The notes under the pieces were generated by a model. That model ran no database searches and was not told the origin of the DNA. It saw nothing but the letters and a program-made list of their open reading frames with translations. Positions 11,327-18,700 of a stretch of 64,000 nucleotides of DNA are shown piece by piece (the first letter of the stretch is position 1; every line of letters starts with the position of its first letter). The DNA lies in the NCBI GenBank assembly GCA_016714015.1, contig JADJNZ010000004.1, positions 62,001-126,000 on the forward strand, read 5' to 3'. This stretch comes from Gemmatimonadota bacterium. GTDB taxonomy: Bacteria; Gemmatimonadota; Gemmatimonadetes; Gemmatimonadales; Gemmatimonadaceae. A program made the translations under genes and the position numbers.

Positions 11327-11708
11327 TCCGCTCAGGTCTCTCTAAGGTTGTGGTCCGGCAACCGCCTAATCTTCGCCAACAGGTGAACCTTGGCAATACA
11401 GGGGGCATCCGGACGGCCCAACCGGGCACGACGGGGGCGAAAAGAGAGAGAATCGTGCCAGTGGTGTGGCCGGGGGGGTACAGGCCATCCAAGTCGCTAT
11501 CTGGCAACGAATTGCATCGCTTCATTGCAGGATGCGCAGCGGCCCGCCCGCCGGGGGACCCAGATCACCGGAAGGGAGGGGGCGGCGGCACAGTCATCGG
11601 CGTCGCGGCGCTCGCCCGACTCCCCCGCGGTCGCCCCCGCCTCGCCCTGACGTTGCGCCCCACTGATGCGCGCGCGCTACATGCCGCCGCGGAGCGCGCG
11701 GGCGGCGA
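11327..11708. other. Intergenic region with no gene seen
   Basis: This 382-bp gap lies between the 3' end of feoB and the 5' end of the kinase operon. Short open frames exist but look like GC-rich noise with no recognisable protein. It should contain the kinase promoter (minus strand). The best candidate is TTGCCA with a 17-bp spacer to AAGATT near 11360-11390, which is weak. No convincing terminator with a T-tract was found for feoB. Confidence 0.4.
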
Positions 11709-13853
11709 TCAGGCCCCAGCGATGATCCGCCAGACCTGTGCGACGAGGAACGTCAGCACGAAGCCCATGCCGAGGGGCAGCAGCGTCGCGACCGAGGTCC
11801 ACTTCGCGCTGCGCGTCTCGCGCCAGATCGTGTAGATCGTCGTCGAGCACGGATTGTGGAGCAGCGAGAAGAGCATGAGGTTCACCGCCGTGAGCGTCGT
11901 CCAGCCGTTCGCGCGGAGCAGGGCGCCGATCTGCGCTTGGTCGAGCTCGAACATGACGCCGGCGCCGGCGCCGGCGTCCGGCGTCCCGCCGACGAGCACC
12001 GTGAGCATGAGCACGGTGGGGATCACGATCTCGTTCGCCGGGATCGCGACCACGTACGCGAGGAGGATGACGCCGTTCATCCCGAGGAGGATGCCCACGG
12101 GGTCGAGTCCGCGGACGAGGTGCTGCGCCACGCTCTCGCCGCCCCAGCCGACGTTCCCCACCAGCCAGATCACCGCTCCCGCCGGCGCGGCGAAGACGAT
12201 CGCCCGCCAAAGCACGATGAGCGTGCGGTCGATGATGCTGGTGTAGAGCGTCTGCCAGAGCCGCGGCGGCCGGTACGGCGGCAGCTCCAGCGAGAAGCTC
12301 GTCGCCTCGCCGCGGAGCGCGGTCCGTGTGAGCAGCCAGCTCGAGGCGAACATCGCGAGCACGCCGATGAGAGTCACGCCGACCACCGCGGCCGCCGAGA
12401 CGAGGCCGCCGAGCGCCGCCGGCACGAGCGCGCCGATGAAGAGCGACGCCATGAGGATCTGCGTCGGCCAGCGACCGTTGCAGAGCGAGAAGTTGTTCGT
12501 GATGATCGCGACCAGCCGCTCGCGCGGACTGTCGATCACGCGCGTCGCGACGACGCCGGCCGCGTTGCAGCCGAACCCCATGCACATCGTGAGCGCCTGT
12601 TTCCCGTGCGCGCCGACGCGCCGGAAGAGCGCGTCGAGGTTGAAGGCCACACGCGGCAGGTACCCGAAGTCCTCGAGCAGCGTGAACAGCGGGAAGAAGA
12701 TCGCCATCGGCGGGAGCATCACGGCGATGACCCACGCCGTCGCGAGGTAGACGCCGTCGATCAGCACCCCGGTGAGCCACCAGGGCGCGCCGATGCTCCC
12801 CATGAGTCCGCGCGCGAACGGATGCCCTCGATCCACGAGCAGGTCGGCGAGCAGCCCCGATGGCACGTTCGCGCCGGCGATCGTCAGCCAGAAGACGACC
12901 CCGAGCATCAGGACCATGAGCGGGAAGCCAGTGAGCGGGCTCGTGAGCCAGCGGTCCAGCGTGCGATCGAGATCGAACTTCGCGCGGCGCACGCCGGCGA
13001 GCGCCGCGCGCGCCGCGATCCGTTCCGCCGAGGCATAGAGCCCCTCGGCGATGCGGTCGTGGAAGTCCGGACTAAGCCGCCAGCGCACCGCGTTGGCGCG
13101 TGCCACCAGGTCGGCGGGCATCATCGAGGCGACCCGCTCGTCCGCATTGAGCAGTCGGAGCGCGACCCAGCGGGTGTTGGCGCGCGCGGGCTCGGCCTCG
13201 AGGACCATCGCCTCCACTTCGTGGATGAGCGTCTCGACCTCGGGCGCGAAGTCACGCGCCCGCGTCGGAGCCGGCGCGATCTCGCCGCGCGCGACCTGCT
13301 GGATGGCGGTGCGCAACGCGTCGATCCCCTCGCCCTGCCGCATGGCGGCGGGCACGACCGGCACGCCCAGTTCGCGCGAGAGCGCCGCGGGGTCGATGCC
13401 GATCCCCAGCCGCTTCGCCTCGTCCATCAGGTTGAGGCAGACGACGACACGCGGCGTGATCTCGAGGACCTGCAGCGCGAGGTTGAGGTTGCGCTCGAGC
13501 CGCGTCGCGTCGAGCACGATCACCGTGACGTCGGGTGCGCCGAAGAGCAGCGCGTCACGCGCGACCTCCTCGTCGGTGCTCGCCGCCTGCAGGGAGTAGG
13601 TGCCCGGCAGGTCCACCATCTTGAAGCGGTCGCCACCGACGGTGAAGTACCCTTCAGCGCGCGTGACCGTCTTGCCGGGCCAGTTTCCGGTGTGCTGGCG
13701 CAGTCCGGTGAGCGCGTTGAAGACCGTGCTCTTGCCGGTGTTCGGATTGCCCGCGAGCGCGACGAGGAAGTCCCACTTGTCGGAGCGGACGCCGAGCTGG
13801 ACGAGGGACTCGTCGCGCGCGGGGAGGCGGGTGCGCATGGTCGTCGCGGCCAT
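11709..13853 (-). CDS. feoB: Ferrous iron transport protein B
   Basis: About 714 residues. FeoB is the inner-membrane Fe2+ transporter with a cytoplasmic G-domain. The G1 motif GNPNTGKST is at 35-43, followed by the DLPG switch and NLMD for guanine recognition. A linker region and multiple membrane helices follow from about residue 300, with the Gate-type segment GFGCNAAG and a later FSLCNG segment whose two cysteines fit the family pore. The ATG at 13853 shares a base with the stop of the upstream regulator (TGATG), so this start was chosen over longer possibilities. No FeoC gene is adjacent; the FeoA function is supplied by domains in the upstream regulator. Confidence 0.95.
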   Translation of the reverse strand: MAATTMRTRLPARDESLVQLGVRSDKWDFLVALAGNPNTGKSTVFNALTGLRQHTGNWPGKTVTRAEGYFTVGGDRFKMVDLPGTYSLQAASTDEEVARDALLFGAPDVTVIVLDATRLERNLNLALQVLEITPRVVVCLNLMDEAKRLGIGIDPAALSRELGVPVVPAAMRQGEGIDALRTAIQQVARGEIAPAPTRARDFAPEVETLIHEVEAMVLEAEPARANTRWVALRLLNADERVASMMPADLVARANAVRWRLSPDFHDRIAEGLYASAERIAARAALAGVRRAKFDLDRTLDRWLTSPLTGFPLMVLMLGVVFWLTIAGANVPSGLLADLLVDRGHPFARGLMGSIGAPWWLTGVLIDGVYLATAWVIAVMLPPMAIFFPLFTLLEDFGYLPRVAFNLDALFRRVGAHGKQALTMCMGFGCNAAGVVATRVIDSPRERLVAIITNNFSLCNGRWPTQILMASLFIGALVPAALGGLVSAAAVVGVTLIGVLAMFASSWLLTRTALRGEATSFSLELPPYRPPRLWQTLYTSIIDRTLIVLWRAIVFAAPAGAVIWLVGNVGWGGESVAQHLVRGLDPVGILLGMNGVILLAYVVAIPANEIVIPTVLMLTVLVGGTPDAGAGAGVMFELDQAQIGALLRANGWTTLTAVNLMLFSLLHNPCSTTIYTIWRETRSAKWTSVATLLPLGMGFVLTFLVAQVWRIIAGA

Positions 13854-14908
13854 CAGGCGATCGCCGCCATGTCGCGGGGCGTGTCGCGCGGGGACCCGAC
13901 GGGCTCGAGTTCGATCCATTCGGCCTGGTGCCTTCGCAGCGCGATGAGCGCGCCGCGGATGCGATAGGCGCGCGGGTCTCCGGAGATGCTGCGCATCTCA
14001 ACCGAGAGGATGGTGCCCGGCACGACCCCGAGGTCGAGGAGGCGGCGGCGCTGTGCACCGCGACACTCGCTCGAGAGGCGGCGGACGCGCGCGCGGTCGC
14101 CCGCACCCAGGTCGGCGAGCGTGCGCGCCGGGCCGTGCGCCTCCGCAGCGCGCTCGACACTCACCGCGAGCTCGAGCGCGCGGGGGAGCATGTGCGCCCG
14201 CCCGTCGAGCTCGACGCTCGCCATCGACGCCGAGCGGGAGCGCACGACAACGGTCTTGCCGAGGGCGAAGCCCATCGCGACGAGGCGGTCGTAGGCGTCG
14301 GCGGGTTCGTCCTCCAGGTGGACGATGGTCCCCACCTCGCCGACCGCGAGGGTGGGGAGCAGCGCGCCTTCGGCCGCCGGGAGTTCGCCCTCCGCCGTGG
14401 GGATCGGGTCGCCGTGCGGATCGAAGCGCGGCTGCCCGAGTCGTGCGGCGAGCATCTCGATCTCGTCGGCGGTGAGCAGGTGCTCCTCGTCCTCGGCGAG
14501 CTCGTGCCACTCCTCGGGGCCGATGCCGGTGCGGTCGGCGAGATAGTGCTCGAGGATCCGGTGCGACCGCACGATGCGGAGCGCTTCGATGCGCCCGCGG
14601 TCGGTGAGGCGGTGCCCGCCGGCTCCGACGAGCTCGGCCAGGCCGCGCTCGGTGAGCCGTTCGAGGATCCCGCGCGCGAGCTGCTGGCGGACCTGCAGCG
14701 AGCCGGCGAGGGCATCGGCGTGCACGTCGCGCCCCTCGGCACCTCGATGGAAGAGGTACTTGAGCGTGTCCTCCACGCGGACCCGCTCCGAGGCGCGACG
14801 GAGGCGGCGGAGGCGCGCGAGCAGCCCCCGGCGGGGCCAGAGGACGGCGAGCGCGGCGACGGCGAGGACGCCGAAGACGAGGAGGGCGGAGCGCGGGTCG
14901 GGAACCAT
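13853..14908 (-). CDS. Membrane-anchored DtxR-family regulator fused to two FeoA domains
   Basis: 351 residues. A single hydrophobic helix (about 8-25) followed by arginines predicts membrane anchoring with the rest in the cytoplasm. Residues about 45-110 form a DtxR/MntR-type winged helix; 110-180 match the dimerisation/metal region (RSHRILEHYL, EDEEHLLT, DPHGDPIP). Two SH3-like FeoA domains follow (about 188-255 and 262-335). DtxR proteins repress iron or manganese genes when metal-bound, and FeoA assists FeoB, so this protein probably combines sensing, repression and transporter modulation. It is first in the operon with feoB. A palindrome covering its -10 region lies 4-17 bases before the start codon and is a likely autoregulatory operator. 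The membrane helix on a DtxR protein is unusual. Confidence 0.85.
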   Translation of the reverse strand: MVPDPRSALLVFGVLAVAALAVLWPRRGLLARLRRLRRASERVRVEDTLKYLFHRGAEGRDVHADALAGSLQVRQQLARGILERLTERGLAELVGAGGHRLTDRGRIEALRIVRSHRILEHYLADRTGIGPEEWHELAEDEEHLLTADEIEMLAARLGQPRFDPHGDPIPTAEGELPAAEGALLPTLAVGEVGTIVHLEDEPADAYDRLVAMGFALGKTVVVRSRSASMASVELDGRAHMLPRALELAVSVERAAEAHGPARTLADLGAGDRARVRRLSSECRGAQRRRLLDLGVVPGTILSVEMRSISGDPRAYRIRGALIALRRHQAEWIELEPVGSPRDTPRDMAAIA

Positions 14909-14911
14909 AAG

Positions 14912-14925
14912 TTAGTATATACTAA
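14912..14925. promoter_or_regulatory. Perfect 14-bp palindrome over the feo operon promoter
   Basis: The sequence TTAGTATATACTAA is a perfect palindrome in otherwise GC-rich DNA, ending four bases before the start codon of the DtxR-FeoA gene. On the minus strand it contains TATACT (14914-14919), a good -10, five bases from the ATG, and TAGTAT as an alternative. A bound regulator would block RNA polymerase. The length and dyad symmetry fit operators of DtxR/MntR-type repressors, and the adjacent gene encodes one. Confidence 0.65.
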
Positions 14926-14980
14926 ACTCGATGGTGCACCGGTCCAGCGCAAGGCCTCGGCACCGTGCCGGCGCTGGCGC

Positions 14981-14986
14981 TACGTT
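14981..14986 (+). promoter_or_regulatory. Candidate -10 of a leaderless fpg transcript
   Basis: TACGTT lies exactly six bases before the GTG at 14993 (TANNNT-N6-start). No good -35 is visible at the expected distance. The support is the pattern shared with other operon-leading genes in this window. Confidence 0.4.
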
Positions 14987-14992
14987 CTGCGC

Positions 14993-15877
14993 GTGCCCGA
15001 ACTCCCCGACCTCGTCGTCTATGCGGAGGCGCTGGAGCGCCACGTGGTGGGCCGCGCGCCGACCGCGATCCGCATCGCCAGTCCGTTCCTCGTCCGGTCC
15101 GTGTCCCCTCCGGTCACGGCGTTCGTCGGTGCGGAGGTTCGTGGCATCGAACGTCTCGGGAAACGCCTCGTGCTCGCGTTCGACGACGAGCGGTTCCTCG
15201 TGATGCACCTGATGATCGCGGGGCGGCTGCGCTGGCGCGCGCCGGGGAAGAAGGTCGCGGGGCGGGGGCCGTTGGCGATCTTCGAGTTCGCGCACGGGGC
15301 GCTCCTCTTCACCGAGGCGGGGACGAAGCGTCGGGCGTCGCTCACCGCGGTGGAGGGGCGTGCGGCGCTCGGCGCGATCGACCGGGGCGGGCTTGAGGTG
15401 CTCACCGCGCCGCCGGCGGCGTTCATCGCCCGGCTCCGGAGCGAGAACCACACGCTCAAGCGCGCGCTCACGGACCCGCGGCTCCTGAGCGGGATCGGCA
15501 ACGCATACTCGGACGAGATCCTGCACGCGGCGCGGCTCTCGCCGCTCAAGCTGACATCGAAGCTCGGCGACGACGAGGCGATGCGATTGTACGCCGCGAC
15601 CGTCGAGACGCTGCAGTGGTGGATCGCGCATCTGCGGGCCGAGGTGGGGGCGGGCTTCCCCGAGACGGTGACCGCGTTCCGTCCCGAGATGCAGGTGCAT
15701 GGCCGATTCGGCCTGCCCTGTCCCGTGTGCGAGGCACCGGTGCAGCGGATCCGCTATGCGGACAACGAGACGAACTACTGCGCGCGGTGCCAGACCGAGG
15801 GGCGACGACTCGCGGACCGGGCGATGTCGCGACTGCTCAAGGATGACTGGCCGCGGTCGATCGACGACGTGGAGTAG
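14993..15877 (+). CDS. Fpg/Nei-family DNA glycosylase
   Basis: 294 residues. Base-excision repair enzyme that removes oxidised bases and nicks abasic sites. The GTG at 14993 was chosen because the protein must begin PEL after the initiator: the amino group of Pro2 is the catalytic nucleophile and Glu3 is required. The helix-two-turn-helix segment (DPRLLSGIGNAYSDE) and a C-terminal zinc finger with CPVC and CARC pairs are both present. The start PELPDLVVY differs from the classical PELPEVE, so this is a side branch of the family rather than canonical MutM. It is divergent from the feo operon, with 84 bases between the two start codons. Confidence 0.9.
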   Translation: MPELPDLVVYAEALERHVVGRAPTAIRIASPFLVRSVSPPVTAFVGAEVRGIERLGKRLVLAFDDERFLVMHLMIAGRLRWRAPGKKVAGRGPLAIFEFAHGALLFTEAGTKRRASLTAVEGRAALGAIDRGGLEVLTAPPAAFIARLRSENHTLKRALTDPRLLSGIGNAYSDEILHAARLSPLKLTSKLGDDEAMRLYAATVETLQWWIAHLRAEVGAGFPETVTAFRPEMQVHGRFGLPCPVCEAPVQRIRYADNETNYCARCQTEGRRLADRAMSRLLKDDWPRSIDDVE

Positions 15878-15914
15878 CGGGCCGCTCGCACGCCGCACCG
15901 CGAGTGCGCGCCCG

Positions 15915-16295
15915 TCAGGCGTCCCGCCACCGCCACGCGGCGAGCGCGAAGAGCAGGGCATTCGCGGTGAGCATCGCGGTCGGCGCGCTCGGACCGAGGA
16001 TGATCGCCTGCAGGAGCGCGATGAGGAACGGTTGGAGCGCCAAGCCCGCGAGGAGGAAGCGCGCACCGGGCATCGGGCGCAGGGCGATCCGCCAACCGAG
16101 GGCGGCGACGAGCGCGAAGTCGGCGGCGGCGCCGAACCAGAGCATGGTGAGCAGCTGGCCCGTCTCGCTCGGGAGGTCGGCGGTCATCTCGGCGAGGAGG
16201 AGCGAGCCGAGGGAGTGCGCGACCGCCGAGAGCGTCATGAGGATAGCGGCGGCGACGGCGAGTCGACGGCCGCCCGGAGCGGGTGATGAGGTCAC
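15915..16295 (-). CDS. Small four-helix membrane protein, function unknown
   Basis: 126 residues with about four hydrophobic helices and a C-terminus ending RWRDA. I do not recognise a family with confidence. The GTG start overlaps the stop of the upstream sialidase/beta-lactamase gene (GTGA), so the two are probably translated together. The nearest in-frame ATG would remove part of the first helix. Confidence 0.7.
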   Translation of the reverse strand: MTSSPAPGGRRLAVAAAILMTLSAVAHSLGSLLLAEMTADLPSETGQLLTMLWFGAAADFALVAALGWRIALRPMPGARFLLAGLALQPFLIALLQAIILGPSAPTAMLTANALLFALAAWRWRDA

Positions 16296-18562
16296 GGTGC
16301 GCCCTCGAGCATGGCCTGGTAAACGAGCGTCGCGAACTTCGGCCGCAGGTCCGCGGAGCTGGGCAGCTGATTCAGCATCAGCACCATGACGAGTCGTCGC
16401 GCTGGATCGACGTGATAGATGCTCGCGTAGGCGCCGCCCCAGTTGAAGCTTCCGCGCGCGGCGAAGCCGGCGGCACCGTCGCGCTCGACGGTGGCGAAGG
16501 CGAGGCCGTAGCCCTGGCCGTCGGAGCCGTAGCGCGCGCCGATCTGGTCGGTCGACATGAGCCGCACGCTCCGCGAGGAGAGGATCCGCACGCCGTCGAG
16601 GGTCCCTCCGCGCCGGATCGCCTCGAGGAAGCGCGCGTAGTCGCGCGCGGTGGAGGTCAGGCCCGCACCGCCGGCGAAGCTGCGCCGCGGTCCGTCGACG
16701 TAGTGTCCCTGGCCGCGCTGACCCGTGTCGGCGCGCACGGCGCGACCGCCCTCGCTGCGATAGACGGTCACGAGGCGGGCGGCCTTCTCGCGCGACACGA
16801 AGAACTCGGTGTCGGCCATCCCGAGCGGGCAGGTGATCCGCTCCCGGAGGTACCGGTCGAGGGGCAGCCCGCTCGCGCGCTCCACCACGCACCCGAGGAT
16901 GTCGGTGTTGTAGCCGTAGACGAACCGCTCCCCGGGCTGCTCGACGAAGGGCAGGGTACCAAGGCGGTCCATGGTCGTGCAGATCGGTTCGTCCTTGTCG
17001 GCGGTGTACCAGCCGAAGCCGGCGGCGGGACCGAGTCCCGCCGCGCGGTAGCGCGCCGCGACCGAGGCGTCGGTGCCGTAGGAGATGCCCGCGGTGTGCG
17101 TGAGGAGGTCGAAGATGGTGACCGGACGCCGGGCGGGGAGCACGGTGCGGCCCGAGTCAGCGCGACTGGCGACGCTGGTGCGCGCGAAGGTGGGGATCCA
17201 CTTCGCCACCGGATCGGTGAGGGCGATGCGTCCCTCCTCGACGAGCTGCATGATCGCGGTGCTCGTGATCGCCTTGGTCTGCGACGCGATGCGGAAGATC
17301 GCGTCGGCGGACATCGGCTTCCCGGCCTCGCGGTCGGACCAGCCGACGGCGCGCTCGTACACGACCTCGCCGTCGCGCAGCACGAGCGCCACGGCGCCGG
17401 CGATCCACTGCGAGTCGACGCTCATCTGCATGTAGTCCCCGAGCCGAGCGAGGCGCGACTGATCGAACACGGCGCGTGCGTCGAGCTCGGCGAGCGAGAA
17501 GCGGGTGCTCAGGATGTACGGTTCCTCACCGGCGATCCAGTGCCCGTACGTCGTCGCGAGGAAGGAACCGTCGCCGAGGCGCTCCAGCCCGGGATAGGAC
17601 GAGTCCCACGCATTCGTGTTGTCCTTGAGGCGCACGCGGTACTGTCCGGGCTCGCGCGCGACGAGGTCGCTCCAGCGGCCGACCCATGCCACCCAGTCGC
17701 CCTTGGTGGGGCTGTCCGCGGCCATGTCGCGGAAGGTGATCACGAGGCGGCCGTCGAGCGCGTACTTGGCCGTGTGACGGTCGCCGGTCAGCTCGTCCGT
17801 CAGCGAACGCGGTGTGGTCCAGCTCTCGCCTTCGTCGGCGGAAAAGATCACCTGCGACATCGCGCGCCGCCGATTCTCGCGGAGGAGGAGTGCGAGGACG
17901 CGACCGTCTGGCGAGCGGATGGCGCCGGGCTCGCACAGATGGAGATCGCTCCCCTCCCAGATCTGCTGCGGGCGGCCCCACGTCCGACCTCCGTCGCGCG
18001 AGCGCACCTGGTACAGGTGGAAGGTCCCTGTCGCGCGTCCGCCGGCGGCGATGGCGCGACCATCATCATGGAAGAAGGCGAGCAGCGAGCCGTCCTGCAT
18101 CGCGACCACGGAACTCATCACGACGATGCCGCCCCAGGCGCCGACATCCTTGAGCGGTGTCCAGGTCCGGCCGTCATCATCGCTCTGCGCGAGTCGCGCG
18201 GGGTAGAGCCCTGAGAAGAGGAGCAGTCGCCACTTGCCTGCCGTGGTGTCGGGGACGCGGAAGAGCGTCGGCACCTCCTGCGACTCGGCCCAGTTGGCGG
18301 GGACGGGGAGTCGCGCGCTCCAGGTGCGCCCCTCGTCGTCACTCCGCTTCATGACGATCGCGCCGCGGCCGTGACCCTTCGGGTACACCGCGAGGATGGA
18401 GCGACCATCGCCAAGGAGCGCGGTGGTGACGTGGCCGAGGTACTGGCCGGGTTCGCGATCGACGACGACGTGACGCGCGGGCTCGCGGTCGAGGTCGACG
18501 AGCGGGATGCGTTGCGCGGTGAGTGGCGCGGCAGCGAGGGCGAGAAGGATCAGTGGGCGCAT
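16292..18562 (-). CDS. Exported fusion of sialidase-like propeller and beta-lactamase-fold serine hydrolase
   Basis: 756 residues with a signal peptide (1-17). Residues about 25-365 form a sialidase/BNR-like propeller with Asp-boxes at 74-81 (SDDEGRTW), 127-134, 188-195 and 241-248. Residues about 380-750 are a class C beta-lactamase/esterase fold with SxxK as S427-Q-T-K430 and a YxN-type motif in VYGYN; the typical HTAG segment is also seen. Each half is common alone, but the fusion is unusual and suggests coordinated attack on a glycan with ester or peptide substituents. A longer in-frame start 36 bases upstream would place charged residues before the signal peptide, so the ATG at 18562 is preferred. 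The hexamer GATCTT lies six bases before this ATG. Confidence 0.85.
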   Translation of the reverse strand: MRPLILLALAAAPLTAQRIPLVDLDREPARHVVVDREPGQYLGHVTTALLGDGRSILAVYPKGHGRGAIVMKRSDDEGRTWSARLPVPANWAESQEVPTLFRVPDTTAGKWRLLLFSGLYPARLAQSDDDGRTWTPLKDVGAWGGIVVMSSVVAMQDGSLLAFFHDDGRAIAAGGRATGTFHLYQVRSRDGGRTWGRPQQIWEGSDLHLCEPGAIRSPDGRVLALLLRENRRRAMSQVIFSADEGESWTTPRSLTDELTGDRHTAKYALDGRLVITFRDMAADSPTKGDWVAWVGRWSDLVAREPGQYRVRLKDNTNAWDSSYPGLERLGDGSFLATTYGHWIAGEEPYILSTRFSLAELDARAVFDQSRLARLGDYMQMSVDSQWIAGAVALVLRDGEVVYERAVGWSDREAGKPMSADAIFRIASQTKAITSTAIMQLVEEGRIALTDPVAKWIPTFARTSVASRADSGRTVLPARRPVTIFDLLTHTAGISYGTDASVAARYRAAGLGPAAGFGWYTADKDEPICTTMDRLGTLPFVEQPGERFVYGYNTDILGCVVERASGLPLDRYLRERITCPLGMADTEFFVSREKAARLVTVYRSEGGRAVRADTGQRGQGHYVDGPRRSFAGGAGLTSTARDYARFLEAIRRGGTLDGVRILSSRSVRLMSTDQIGARYGSDGQGYGLAFATVERDGAAGFAARGSFNWGGAYASIYHVDPARRLVMVLMLNQLPSSADLRPKFATLVYQAMLEGAP

Positions 18563-18643
18563 GGCGGGAAGATCCCCCCACTCGGCGACTTCGTCCACCC
18601 CTGCGCGCGCCGAGGGACCTGGGCGGCGCTCGGCGCGCCGGAC

Positions 18644-18672
18644 TTACCACGCCCGACCGCCTGACGTACAAT
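18644..18672 (+). promoter_or_regulatory. Sigma-70-type promoter of the Asp-box protein gene
   Basis: TTACCA (18644-18649), a 17-bp spacer and TACAAT (18667-18672). The predicted start lies about 20 bases before the ATG at 18701. Confidence 0.6.
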
Positions 18673-18700
18673 CTCGGCGCACCCCCACCGAGGATCCGAC

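Noticed and set aside
7491..13967. Three long plus-strand frames (7491-9599, 9353-11386, 11856-13967).
   Set aside because: They overlap well-supported minus-strand genes (pseudoprotease, kinase, feoB) and are Arg/Ala-rich without domains.
14912..14925. The AT-rich palindrome as a mobile-element or attachment site.
   Set aside because: No integrase, transposase or duplicated flank is nearby; its position over the promoter of a DtxR-family gene explains it better.
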